The notes: a model not told the origin generated them from the sequence alone. Shown: positions 6,713 through 16,370, counted from the stretch's first letter. The stretch is 34,687 bases of DNA from Nitrospira sp. (GCA_019456345.1 VRUB01000011.1:1-34687); one strand, 5' to 3'. Translations and numbers: made by a program.

Positions 6713-7843
6713 ATGCCGCAAGCAGATTCGCGCGCTCCCGATCCTGCTGCCATCATGCGTTCCTGCATCCAGCGGATCGCCACCGGACCCGAGCTTAGCA
6801 AGGACATCTCATTCGAAGAGGCGCGCGCGGCCATGGACGCTATCCTTCACGGGAAAGTGGGCGCGGTGCAGGCCGGTGTGTTTCTGATCGCGCTGCGTAT
6901 GAAACGGGAAACCGATGATGAGAACAAGGGGGTGTTGCAGGCGATTCTGGATGCCACGACCATGGCGGTCGCCCCCGTGGACGAGGTGTTCCATGTGGCC
7001 GATCCTTATGACGGGTTCACTCGCGGTCTACCGGTATCCCCGTTTCTGCCCGCCGTGCTCGCGGCCTGTGGTGTCCCCACCGTCTCGCATGGCCTCGAGC
7101 GTGTGGGTCCGAAGTACGGCGTCACGCACCGGCAGGTACTGCAGGCGGCCGGGGTCGATGTTGATTTAAACGTGGCTGAGGCCGCCAAGCGCATCGGTGC
7201 GCCCGGGATCGGCTGGGCCTACGTGGACCAGAAGGCCTTTTGCCCGCCGCTGCACGAGCTCGTGGGGCTGCGCACCCTGATCGTAAAGCGGCCGGCGATC
7301 ACGACAGTGGAAGTGCTCGCCGGGCCAATCCGGGGCCGGAAGAAGACTCACATCGCCACCGGCTATGTGCACAAACCGTATCCCGGCAAATATGCTCTGC
7401 TCGCGCGCCATGCCGGATTTAATTCGGCCGCATTGATTCGAGGCGTCGAGGGCGGTGTTATCCCGTCGCTGCAGCAACCGAGCAAGGTGTTTTATTATCA
7501 CGGCGATGGTGAGCTCGACCAGATGCCGGTGAATCCGGCGACGATCGGTATCCGCCAGTCTACCCGGGCCGTGCCGATGCCTGGTGCGTTCACCAGGCCG
7601 GATCGCGGCAGCGAAGATGTGGTGACGGCGCTTGATACGCAGGCCATCGCGCAGGCCGCGGCCGAGGCGGGCCTCGCGGCACTCGAGGGCCGACACGGCG
7701 CCGCCTACGACAGTCTTGTCTACGGTGCGGCCATCTGTTCGCGGCATCTCGGACGTTATGATTCCCTCGAGGCGGCGGCCGATGTGGCTCGCGAGTGTCT
7801 CGATTCCGGTGGTGCTTTAGCGCGGTTTCGATCACAGCAGTAG
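6713..7843 (+). CDS. TrpD2-like glycosyltransferase family 3 / anthranilate phosphoribosyltransferase-like protein
   Basis: A protein of 376 residues. The N-terminal helical domain (SFEEARAAMDAILHGKVGAV, QAGVFLIALRMKRET) matches the TrpD N-domain, and VPTVSHGLERVGPKYGVTHR plus RTLIVKRPAITTVEVLAGP matches its C-domain. The GTGGD phosphate-binding motif of true TrpD is replaced by DPYDGFTRG, so catalysis of anthranilate transfer is doubtful. This is the TrpD2/YbiB-like branch, whose role is unsettled and in which nucleic acid binding has been described for E. coli YbiB. The ATG at 6713 follows a GAGAACG stretch and gives the family start. No trp genes are adjacent. A strong terminator follows. 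Confidence 0.8.
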   Translation: MPQADSRAPDPAAIMRSCIQRIATGPELSKDISFEEARAAMDAILHGKVGAVQAGVFLIALRMKRETDDENKGVLQAILDATTMAVAPVDEVFHVADPYDGFTRGLPVSPFLPAVLAACGVPTVSHGLERVGPKYGVTHRQVLQAAGVDVDLNVAEAAKRIGAPGIGWAYVDQKAFCPPLHELVGLRTLIVKRPAITTVEVLAGPIRGRKKTHIATGYVHKPYPGKYALLARHAGFNSAALIRGVEGGVIPSLQQPSKVFYYHGDGELDQMPVNPATIGIRQSTRAVPMPGAFTRPDRGSEDVVTALDTQAIAQAAAEAGLAALEGRHGAAYDSLVYGAAICSRHLGRYDSLEAAADVARECLDSGGALARFRSQQ

Positions 7844-7869
7844 GATCTGGCAGGCGGACTCAAATCATT

Positions 7870-7900
7870 AAGAAAACCCGGCATTGCGCCGGGTTTTCTT
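7870..7900 (+). terminator. Rho-independent terminator after the TrpD2-like gene
   Basis: Perfect 13-bp inverted repeat AAGAAAACCCGGC / GCCGGGTTTTCTT with a five-base loop. The stem is GC-rich at its tip and ends in a T-rich arm. It lies 27 bp after the stop. Because the arms are symmetrical it could also end transcription from the minus strand, where the FadL remnant stops at 7921. Confidence 0.9.
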
Positions 7901-7920
7901 GGTCGGGATCGCTTGTGTGG

Positions 7921-8172
7921 TCAGAATGACTTGCCGACGCCGACCAAAATCGCATCCGATTTGTACGTGCCATTGAAGGCGTTCGTGCCGTGCGGATCGC
8001 CGCCGGCGAACGGGGTTGTGTTGCTAATGGTACGGTCGTCCCAATCGACGAACATGTTGGTTCCCTCGAGGTCCCAGGTCTTTATACGTTGTTTGACGCC
8101 GAAGCTAACAAACTGGTGGTAGGCATCGGGAATCCTAGCGGTAAACGTTGCATCGGGCTGCGGCGTTTCGCA
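7921..8172 (-). pseudogene. C-terminal remnant of a FadL/TodX-family outer membrane transporter
   Basis: Minus strand, ending at 7921: the frame reads ETPQPDATFTARIPDAYHQF, then VSFGVKQRIKTWDLEGTNMF, and ends YKSDAILVGVGKSF before TGA. The Pro-Asp-Ala plus ARIPDA block followed by a beta-strand pattern and a terminal Phe is the usual C-terminus of OmpP1/FadL/TodX hydrophobic-compound transporters. About 84 residues of some 450 survive. The upstream part is missing, and the similarity ends within a few bases of where the plus-strand PEP synthase piece begins, marking a deletion or rearrangement joint near 8170. Confidence 0.8.
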
Positions 8173-8285
8173 GAGATCGGCATTAAAGACGTCGCATTCG
8201 TCGGAGGCAAGAATGCCTCACTGGGGGAGATGTACCGGGAGCTCGCGGGCAAAAGCGTCAAGGTGTCGAATGGGTTTGCAATCAC
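8167..8285 (+). pseudogene. ppsA: Internal N-terminal piece of phosphoenolpyruvate synthase
   Basis: Plus strand, frame 1, reads FAEIGIKDVAFVGGKNASLG then EMYRELAGKSVKVSNGFAIT. The GGKNASLGEM motif is the hallmark of the N-terminal ATP-grasp region of PEP synthase and PPDK-like enzymes. Only about 40 of some 790 residues are present, with neither start nor continuation. On the left it meets the FadL remnant, and on the right it changes frame into a SAM synthetase piece at about 8285. Confidence 0.8.
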
Positions 8286-8288
8286 GGC

Positions 8289-8642
8289 CGCGATAACCGT
8301 GCCAATGGCGTCATCGCCCCCTATCGGCCGATGACTTTGGAGGCGGTGGCCGACAAGAATGCCGTGACCCATGTCGGCAAGCTGCATAACCTGGCCGCCC
8401 GGGCGATTTCGGAGGCCCTGAGCTCTGAGCCCGGGGAGATCAGTGCGGCCCGCTGTGCGCTGGTGAGCCGAATCGGCCAGCCGGTCCATACCCCGCAGAT
8501 TGTCGATATTGAGGTCACCACGGCCGATGAGGGGCTCGGTCCGGGGCTGTGGGCACGCATCCGCGCGATCACCGAAACCAAGCTCCAGGGGATCAATACC
8601 CTGTGGCAGAAGGTGATTAGGGGGTCTGTGGCGATATATTAA
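8289..8642 (+). pseudogene. C-terminal piece of an archaeal-type S-adenosylmethionine synthetase
   Basis: The frame reads RDNRANGVIAPYRPMTLEAV then ADKNAVTHVGKLHNLAARAI, and ends KVIRGSVAIY before TAA. The blocks NGxIxPYRPMxLEAxAxKN, HVGK, and VSRIGQPVHTPQIVDIEV match the C-terminal third of the archaeal-type methionine adenosyltransferase family, which is unrelated in sequence to bacterial MetK. About 117 of some 400 residues remain. Upstream residues of the enzyme are replaced by the PEP synthase piece. The segment has no in-frame start with a ribosome site, so expression is unlikely. Confidence 0.8.
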
Positions 8643-9114
8643 AAGGTGTCTTTTGGGGGCCCGAGCCGGTTACAATATAGGGCGAACCTTTGGCAGGCGC
8701 AGGGGTCAAGTCGTGGTAGGCGCCAGTGCTGGGCCTGCGCCGTGGCCCTTGATTATAGTGGCGCGTGGCCCCACATAGAGAAAACGTGCGTTAATTCAAC
8801 AGGTTCGGCTGTACACAGCCCTGAACATATGGAATTGTTCGCTGTCCTTGTCTAGCCGCATCGTGTCCGATAGCGACGGGCGGGTTTTTGAAAAAGTTCG
8901 GCCCCGACTTTTTCGGCTGAAAAAACGGATGATCTGGGGCCCCGTTTTCTCCATACCGTACCACCCAGGGGAGTTATTTCCTGGTACCCATGAACGACCC
9001 GCGTGACCCGCGCGCCGGATGCGCTAAGGGATGCGGGGCGACGAGAAAGCGGCAGCGGCAAAGGGCCGCGCGAGATGAGTCAGATTACTTAGATTAAGTG
9101 TGAAAGGCAGATTA
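8643..9114. other. 472-bp gap before rpoD with hairpins, no gene seen
   Basis: No protein or tRNA was recognised. Structures seen: a 6-bp palindromic stem GGCTGT/ACAGCC extended by GTTC/GAAC at 8803-8826, a long-range pairing GGCGCAGG (from about 8697) with CCTGCGCC (about 8740), and an A/T-ended hairpin at 8890-8914. TACAAT at about 8674 could be a -10 box but lacks a convincing -35. A small RNA is possible but not supported. Confidence 0.5.
8890..8914. terminator. Possible hairpin terminator upstream of rpoD
   Basis: GAAAAAGTTCGG / CCGACTTTTTC forms an imperfect stem (one unpaired T) with A- and T-rich ends, so it could end transcription in either direction. It may insulate rpoD from the decayed region to its left. 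Confidence 0.45.
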
Positions 9115-10926
<1,812 letters not shown>

Positions 10927-10965
10927 CCTGTTGCCCCCGTTGGCAGGGGTCGGGACGATCGTAGC

Positions 10966-10990
10966 GCAGGCCGCCCCATGGGTGGCCTGC
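10966..10990 (+). terminator. Hairpin after rpoD
   Basis: GCAGGCCGCC / GGTGGCCTGC, a 10-bp stem with one G-T pair, begins 40 bp after the rpoD stop. No T run follows at once, so termination strength is uncertain. Confidence 0.45.
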
Positions 10991-11113
10991 AGTAGTCCTT
11001 TCCGCCCACGCCAAAGGCGGGTTGCGCTCACGGCCGTGCCAACCCCATTACGGACTAAGTTTGGGGTATCGGCATGTAGAATTGTGGCGCATGCCGCGAA
11101 ACCATAGCCTAAC

Positions 11114-11620
11114 GTGAAACCCGTTTTCCATCCCCAGTTGCTGAATGATTCCTTCAGTGATTCTGGGGTCTAAGTCGAATTCCTCTTTGGCAAGCGGGCG
11201 ATACTCTTCGACCTTGGGGATGTGAGCAGGCTCACCCCGCGTAAAATCCTGCGCATCAATGACGTGTTCGTGTCGCATACGCACATGGACCATTTCGTAG
11301 GATTCGATCAAGTGCTGCGTATTTTTTTGGAACGACGAAGTCGACTGCGTCTGTTCGGGCCACCGGGATTCATCGATCGGGTCGAGCACAAGCTCGTGGC
11401 CTACGCTTGGAACCTAATTCACAATTACGAAAACGACTTTACGCTTGATGTCACGGAGGTCGATATCGACGGGCAGGCGCACAGCGCTTCTGTCCGGTGC
11501 CGAACGGCGTTTGAGCAGGCTCGGGCACCAATGGCGCGTCAACTGGGGGCGGCCGCTGACAGGTTCTCGGCGCACCGCTCTCACACACGACGGGCCTTGC
11601 CGATTTATGCGGCTATATGA
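11114..11620 (+). pseudogene. MBL-fold hydrolase (RNase Z-like), broken by a nonsense codon and C-terminal loss
   Basis: From GTG at 11114 the frame reads MKPVFHPQLLNDSFSDSGV, then a TAA at 11171-11173, then VEFLFGKRAILFDLGDVSRL, TPRKILRINDVFVSHTHMDH and FVGFDQVLRI in the same frame. The HTHMDH zinc motif and FDLGD strand identify a metallo-beta-lactamase fold of the RNase Z-like branch. The stop replaces what is probably Tyr (family: PGVYVEFLF-like). After VRCRTAFE (about 11507) the family sequence is lost, and the frame ends at 11620. The protein would lack most of its metal ligands. No start with a good ribosome site exists after the stop codon. Confidence 0.8.
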
Positions 11621-11650
11621 TTCGCAGAACAGCCGCAGGCCGTGCATTGA

Positions 11651-11992
11651 TCAACGACAGACACCTCGGTCTGACTGCTCGTGTTCCACAACGGTCTTGG
11701 CTTCGGCTATTAAATGAAACAGCTCGCCCTGCGCCTCCTTGGTCAGACATCGATGATCGCACTGGGTCAGCGAGGCTAGGTTGACTATCTTGGATAGCTT
11801 GCCCACGAGTCTTCTCAAGTGGTCAATCTCATCATCGGCCTTGTCAAGGGCGTCAAGCAGGCGTGGCGCGTCACGCAATGCCACGTCGCCCCAGGCACCA
11901 AAGACCTCTGTGCTGGTCTTATGCTTGCTGGTGGATCGGGCCGCTCTTTCAATGCGGTGTCGGATCTCCCCCCGCTCTTGTCTGGTCAGCAT
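11651..11992 (-). CDS. Hypothetical protein, helical, Ala/Asp/Leu-rich middle
   Basis: A 113-residue protein beginning MLTRQERGEIRHRIERAARS. The middle, LRDAPRLLDALDKADDEIDH followed by LRRLVGKLSKIV, has a heptad-like pattern and probably forms a coiled coil. Two cysteines occur in TQCDHRCLTK. There is no signal peptide or membrane span. The start is well supported by AAAGGAG eight bases before the ATG, one of the best ribosome sites in the window. The RLLDALDKADDEIDHLR style recalls small phage or plasmid-borne proteins that annotate host-unknown loci, but I recognise no family. It is oriented against its neighbours and sits between two decayed genes. Confidence 0.6.
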   Translation of the reverse strand: MLTRQERGEIRHRIERAARSTSKHKTSTEVFGAWGDVALRDAPRLLDALDKADDEIDHLRRLVGKLSKIVNLASLTQCDHRCLTKEAQGELFHLIAEAKTVVEHEQSDRGVCR

Positions 11993-12273
11993 GTATCGCT
12001 CCTTTATCGGCGTCCACTGGCCATGAGACTCTGTGCAAGCAACCGCAGTCGATCCGAAAGCGAGGAGAAGTTGATCCGGATCAAGTATGGGTCACGGCAG
12101 GCAATACGCGGCGAATCCTGTAGGCTCGGGGGAAATTGGCCTTCAAATAGGCGTATTTTTGCCGGGTGAGAAAAGATAAGCTTAGGCCACGGTGGCAAGA
12201 CGGCGGCGACAAGCAGCTTGGCGAGTGAGATATGAATCTCCGCAGCATTCAGCGATCGGATACCAGGCACTAA

Positions 12274-12912
12274 ATGAGCAGAGCGAGCACGATGTCCACG
12301 AGCACGGCAAACACCACGTTTGCCGCGACAACACTACTTGTTGTATTCGTCTTTACCATAGCCGCAGTTCAGACAACGCGCGGCGCGGGAGCGGTAACTA
12401 CGCCCATGGGGTCATTGCAGGATATAACTTATGCGACCAGACTATGGTCCGCAATGCAGTCCGAAAAACTTGTGGGAGCGAAGGCGGAAAAGCTAAAGCC
12501 GTTTTTCGGCGGTGCACGTCCGCACGGCATCATCCTGGAGTTGGTGTATAGGAACTTGACCGTCGGTAATCATAGTGGTTTCCTGGTCGTCAAGAAAAAC
12601 TACAACGGTACCGATGTATCCGTTGCCAATGTTGAGAGAAACCGGGCGAAGTACCTGTCATCCATAACGGTTATGTATCGCCGGGAAAAGGGTTACGATG
12701 AAGATAACCAGAATTGGTTCTGGGTGAAATACAGACCGGATGGCTCCCTTTTTAAAAAAGACATGAACGGTAAGACCATAGCCCTGGCAGGAAGGATCCT
12801 TAAGGGCAAGACTAGGGATGAAAACGGCGGCTGCATCTATTGCCACAGCTCCGCTCGCGATGGCGATTATGTCTTCTACCCCGAGATACGAGTACCTCCT
12901 GTGAACGATTAG
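12274..12912 (+). CDS. Cytochrome P460-like exported haem protein
   Basis: A 212-residue protein. Residues 1-38 form a signal peptide (hydrophobic LLVVFVFTIAAV, then a polar Ala-rich cleavage zone). The body has the P460 pattern of short beta strands: HGIILELVYRN, GFLVVKKNYNG, SSITVMYRREKGYD, NWFWVKYRPDGS. Near the C-terminus CIYCHSSARDGDYVFYP carries one CxxCH c-type haem site. P460-family proteins are periplasmic, and the best-known member oxidises hydroxylamine with a haem-lysine cross-link. Some relatives have other or unknown roles, so the substrate is not claimed. No cytochrome partner is adjacent. An in-frame hemN scrap begins immediately after its stop codon. Confidence 0.75.
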   Translation: MSRASTMSTSTANTTFAATTLLVVFVFTIAAVQTTRGAGAVTTPMGSLQDITYATRLWSAMQSEKLVGAKAEKLKPFFGGARPHGIILELVYRNLTVGNHSGFLVVKKNYNGTDVSVANVERNRAKYLSSITVMYRREKGYDEDNQNWFWVKYRPDGSLFKKDMNGKTIALAGRILKGKTRDENGGCIYCHSSARDGDYVFYPEIRVPPVND

Positions 12913-13047
12913 CCTGAGTGGCGCAACTTCCAGGGCTACTCCACCCACGGAGACTGCGATCTTGTTGGCATGGGGGTGAGCGCGATCGGTATGGTTGGCG
13001 ACAGCTATGCGCAGAACGTGCACGATCTCGCTCACTACCGCTACTAG
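12913..13047 (+). pseudogene. hemN: Internal scrap of hemN (oxygen-independent coproporphyrinogen III oxidase)
   Basis: Directly after the P460 stop, and in the same frame, 44 codons read WRNFQGYSTHGDCDLVGMGV then SAIGMVGDSYAQNVHDLAHY before TAG. This is the HemN block RNFQGYSTHADCDLVGLGVSAI...GDSYSQN that lies in the second half of the enzyme. Neither the radical-SAM N-terminus nor the C-terminus is present. It cannot be functional as it stands. Read-through of the single TAG at 12910-12912 would append it to the cytochrome, but nothing suggests that is intended. Confidence 0.8.
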
Positions 13048-13097
13048 CGAAAAAACTTGGTTTGTGGCCGCGAGCTTCGCACGCCAACTAAAGGCAT

Positions 13098-14480
13098 TTA
13101 CTGGATCACGATGAACAAGGCCGCGTCGCCACGCCGTATATTCAACAGTAACGCGCCCTTCGCCTTTCGTACCTGCGTTGCAAATTGGTTTAGCGTTTTC
13201 ACGGGCTTGCGATTTACCGACGTGATTACATCGCCCTGACGAAGCCCGGCGGACCATGCTGGACTGCCGGGTTTCGCCTGCAACACCTCCACACCTTCCA
13301 CCCGCCCGAACAACGGAGAGCTTCGGCTAATGGGGCCGAGCGTCGCTCCGGCGATTCGCGGGTCGATCTCCTCGACGTGAACCTTGGCCCGGTGCCGCGG
13401 CGCGAGCTTGATTACCAACGTCATCTTGCGTCCCTGACGTAGAACGGTAAGCGTCACCGCTTCGCCTACGCGTGCCAGGCCGATCTTATTGCGTAGGTCA
13501 GAGGCGTTGCGAATCTTATCGCCGTTGACCGCAACAATGACATCACCGGCCTCAACGCCGGCCTTGGCCGCGGGTGAGCCTTTGACGACTTCGCTGACGA
13601 CCGCCCCCCGGCCGGCCGGAACACCCAAGGCTTTGGCAATCTCAGGCGTGAGATCCTGGATGCTCACGCCGAGCTGACCGCGACGCACCTCCCCGTGCTC
13701 GATGAGCTGGGTCATGATGGAGCGGGCCATATTGATGGGGATGGCGAAGCCAATGCCGACGTTCCCGCCCGATGGTCCGACGATGGCGGTGTTGATCCCG
13801 ATGAGCTCACCGCGCAGATTGACCAACGCGCCGCCGGAATTGCCCGGGTTGATGGAGGCATCGGTTTGGATAAAGTCTTCATAGCCCTCGATCCCGAGCC
13901 CGGTGCGCCCGAGCGCGCTGATCAGGCCGGAGGTTACGGTCTGACCCAGGCCGAACGGATTACCCACAGCAATGACGAAGTCGCCGACTCGCAGCCGGTC
14001 AGAATCCCCCAGGCGGAGCGCGGTGAGGTCCTTGGCGGGAATGCGGATGACAGCGATATCGGCCTCGGGGTCTCTTCCGACCAGCTCGGCCTTGAGCTTA
14101 CGCCCATCCTGGAGCGCTACCGTGACCTCGTCGGCGTTTTCGATGACATGATTGTTGGTCAGAATGTATCCTTCCGTGGCGTCGACCACGACGCCTGACC
14201 CGGCCGCCTGGAATTCGCGCTGCGGTGCCAACTCGGGCAGGCCGAAAAATCGCCTGAAGAACGGGTCGTTTAATAGTGGATTTTCCTGGACCGCGACATG
14301 CCCGCGCACGGCGATATTGACCACGCCGGGCGTCACACGCTCCAACAGCGGTGCCAGCGTCGGTAGCTCCTGCGTGCTCTCGCCAATGCTCAGCGGCAGG
14401 CCGGCTGCTACCGGCAGCGTCAGTGCGGCCGTCAGAAATATCAGAGTTACTAATGCAAGCAGGCCAGATTTGATATGCAT
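13098..14480 (-). CDS. degQ: Periplasmic serine endoprotease, DegP/DegQ (Do) family
   Basis: A 460-residue protein with an N-terminal signal peptide (LLALVTLIFLTAALTLPVAA). The trypsin-like domain holds the triad His111 (ILTNNHVIEN), Asp141 (EADIAVIRI) and Ser215 (NPGNSGGALVN). Two PDZ domains follow, at about residues 265-355 (RGQLGVSIQDLTPEIAKALG) and 370-455 (SPAWSAGLRQGDVITSVNRK). It degrades or refolds misfolded envelope proteins as an oligomeric cage. GGAGCG lies before the ATG. Length and the modest Q-linker favour DegQ over DegP. It is divergent from pilT and convergent with the hemN scrap. Confidence 0.94.
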   Translation of the reverse strand: MHIKSGLLALVTLIFLTAALTLPVAAGLPLSIGESTQELPTLAPLLERVTPGVVNIAVRGHVAVQENPLLNDPFFRRFFGLPELAPQREFQAAGSGVVVDATEGYILTNNHVIENADEVTVALQDGRKLKAELVGRDPEADIAVIRIPAKDLTALRLGDSDRLRVGDFVIAVGNPFGLGQTVTSGLISALGRTGLGIEGYEDFIQTDASINPGNSGGALVNLRGELIGINTAIVGPSGGNVGIGFAIPINMARSIMTQLIEHGEVRRGQLGVSIQDLTPEIAKALGVPAGRGAVVSEVVKGSPAAKAGVEAGDVIVAVNGDKIRNASDLRNKIGLARVGEAVTLTVLRQGRKMTLVIKLAPRHRAKVHVEEIDPRIAGATLGPISRSSPLFGRVEGVEVLQAKPGSPAWSAGLRQGDVITSVNRKPVKTLNQFATQVRKAKGALLLNIRRGDAALFIVIQ

Positions 14481-15257
14481 CGCCCTACGCTCCAGTCAAT
14501 TGCTCGGGTTTGTATTACTCTTCATTTAAATTGTGAATGGTGTCGCCGCATGTTATCGTCCAACGGTCCCGGGTGCTAACGGCTCGCTCCCGCGAGGACG
14601 TCCTGACCCCACTTGTAGGTTCCAAACAGCTTGTCGACGTGGGTTCCGTTATTTGTGTGTTGCTGCGGTCTTGTGGCCAGGCCGCGACCTGCGCGAGGTG
14701 TGTGATTCCTGTACCAACAGCCACCCGCTTTGCGGCCGTCATTTCCGCCCGGGTAGTCCCTGTTCTACGTATCGACATGGGTCTGCATTCAATCTTTTCA
14801 AGTGCCAGCGCACATGCAGATGGCCTGCGCCGTGATGCGTTGTGATGCTTAGGGGGCCGGATGAGTTGGCAGGGTCAGGGCGAAAAATAATAATATCAGC
14901 TTATGGTATGGCGCCTGTTTGATTTGCATCAAACGCAGCGCGGGCGCGCAAATAATGGCGGGCTCGCATGGCGGGCTATACTGCCATCGTCGCAGCACGT
15001 GTGTGCCGCCGGATGACGTTTGGAACCTGTGCTGCCCGCATAAGTACGGCGCGGGCTACGGTGAGCGCTTTTCCAGTACAAGGTGGTCGCGCTGCACGGC
15101 CGCGGGGCGAGTTTTTTTATGAAAAAATAATGACTTATTTGGCCACCACTGGTGCGGTAGGGGGCAGCAAGGCGGTTACAGCACCCGGTCGATCGGCTAT
15201 AGTTAAGGACGATGACAGACCCAATGAGAAAAAACGGTGGAAGCTGAGGAGAGCGGC
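14481..15257. other. 777-bp gap with a perfect FNR-type box and no recognised gene
   Basis: Several open frames exist (for example 14537-14845) but none resembles a known protein, none has a convincing ribosome site, and neighbouring frames are equally open. The clearest signal is the TTGAT-N4-ATCAA box at 14919-14932. The length and lack of genes suggest a further deleted locus. Confidence 0.5.
14919..14932. promoter_or_regulatory. FNR/ANR-type binding site
   Basis: TTGATTTGCATCAA matches the consensus TTGAT-N4-ATCAA at all ten defined positions. By chance about 0.03 such sites are expected in a window of this length. Oxygen-responsive regulators of the FNR family bind such sites. The nearest intact downstream gene is the pilT/pilU gene, 326 bp away, which is far for direct control, so the site may have served a gene now lost. 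Confidence 0.5.
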
Positions 15258-16370
15258 GTGGCTGTGTCGGTAGAGACGGTACCGGGCACGACAGACCCGC
15301 TGAAATTACTGGGCCAGCTGCTGATGCTCGCCGTACGTCACCGGGCCTCAGACGTACATCTGCGCGCGCGCAATCATCCGATCCTTCGTATAGACGGCGT
15401 CTTGCGCTCGGTGCGCGAGATCCCGGCGTTCGCGCCGGATATGCTGGAAAAAATCGCGCGCAATATGATGTCGGTACGCCACATATCGGAGTTCGAGCGG
15501 GAGCACCAGGTGGATCTCTCTTTCGGCTTCAAGGACATCGGTCGGGTACGCGCTAATGTATTTCAGCAACGCGGCAGTGTCGCGATGGTGTTACGCGTAA
15601 TCAATACTGACATCCCGCGACCGGCAGAGCTGATGTTGCCTGACATCGTCATCAACTTCACCAAGCAAGAGCGCGGCCTGGTTCTGGTGACCGGTGCCAC
15701 CGGGTCGGGTAAGTCCACAACGCTGGCGTCGTTGACGAACGAGATCAATCTGGTGCAAACTCGACACATCATTACCATCGAGGACCCGATCGAGTTCCTG
15801 TTCACGGAACGGCGGTCTATTATCACCCAGCGCGAGATCGGTATGGACACCAACACCTTTGCCGATGCCATGCGCGCGGCGATGCGCGAGGATCCTGACG
15901 TGATCCTGCTCGGTGAGATGCGCGATCCCGAAACCATCGAAACTGCCTTGACCGCGGCCGAGACCGGTCACCTGGTATTGTCGACCTTGCACGCGCCGGC
16001 GGTGGCGGAGGCGATCCCGCGCATTATTACGGCCTTCCCCCCCGAGGCACAGGCCAGCATTCGCGGAAAATTGGCGCAAAACCTCCATGCCGTCGTAGCA
16101 CAACGACTGCTTCCGCGTAAGGAAGGCGAGGGCCGGATCGTAGCATGCGAGGTTATGACGGCCTCGGCGCGTGCGCGCGAGCTCATTCTGGACCCGCTCA
16201 AGGTGAAAGAGCTCGCGGATCTCATCAAAAAAGGGACGCTGGCCGAGGGCATGCTCAGCTTCGATCAGTGCCTGTTCGATCTCTACAAGCGTGGCCTTAT
16301 CGATGATGAGACCGCGCTGCAGCATGCCACCAGCGCAACCGACCTCAAGCTGAAGTTAGATGGATACTAA
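15258..16370 (+). CDS. Type IV pilus retraction ATPase, PilT/PilU family
   Basis: A protein of 370 residues. The N-terminal PAS-like domain contains ASDVHLRARNHPILRIDGVL. The ATPase core has Walker A GATGSGKST, the Asp box TIEDPIEF, Walker B DVILLGEMRDPETIETALTA and the His box TGHLVLSTLHAPAV. The C-terminal MLSFDQCLFDLYKRGLIDDE is closer to PilU than PilT, but I would not separate them without alignment. The hexamer depolymerises pilin to retract type IV pili and drive twitching, at the inner membrane. GTG at 15258 is chosen because GAGGAG lies six bases upstream. A GTG at 15237 is in frame but lacks a ribosome site. No other pil gene is in the window. Confidence 0.9.
   Translation: MAVSVETVPGTTDPLKLLGQLLMLAVRHRASDVHLRARNHPILRIDGVLRSVREIPAFAPDMLEKIARNMMSVRHISEFEREHQVDLSFGFKDIGRVRANVFQQRGSVAMVLRVINTDIPRPAELMLPDIVINFTKQERGLVLVTGATGSGKSTTLASLTNEINLVQTRHIITIEDPIEFLFTERRSIITQREIGMDTNTFADAMRAAMREDPDVILLGEMRDPETIETALTAAETGHLVLSTLHAPAVAEAIPRIITAFPPEAQASIRGKLAQNLHAVVAQRLLPRKEGEGRIVACEVMTASARARELILDPLKVKELADLIKKGTLAEGMLSFDQCLFDLYKRGLIDDETALQHATSATDLKLKLDGY

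Noticed and set aside
7166-7747. 193-codon frame on the minus strand
   Set aside because: Antisense to the TrpD2-like gene, with Arg/His-rich composition typical of shadow frames.
8803-8826. Palindrome GGCTGTACACAGCC considered as a LexA site
   Set aside because: LexA sites need CTG and CAG ten bases apart, and here they are four apart. It is kept only as a hairpin in the gap description.
10927-11113. Search for a tRNA after rpoD and elsewhere in the window
   Set aside because: No GTTCRANYC-type T-arm with matching acceptor stem was found by eye on either strand. No RNA gene is reported.
12004-12270. 88-codon minus-strand frame before the P460-like gene
   Set aside because: No recognisable motif, no ribosome site, and odd composition. 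It is more likely chance.
14533-14845. Cys-rich 100-codon frames in the gap upstream of the pilT/pilU gene
   Set aside because: Two overlapping frames are equally open, neither has a ribosome site, and no family is recognised.
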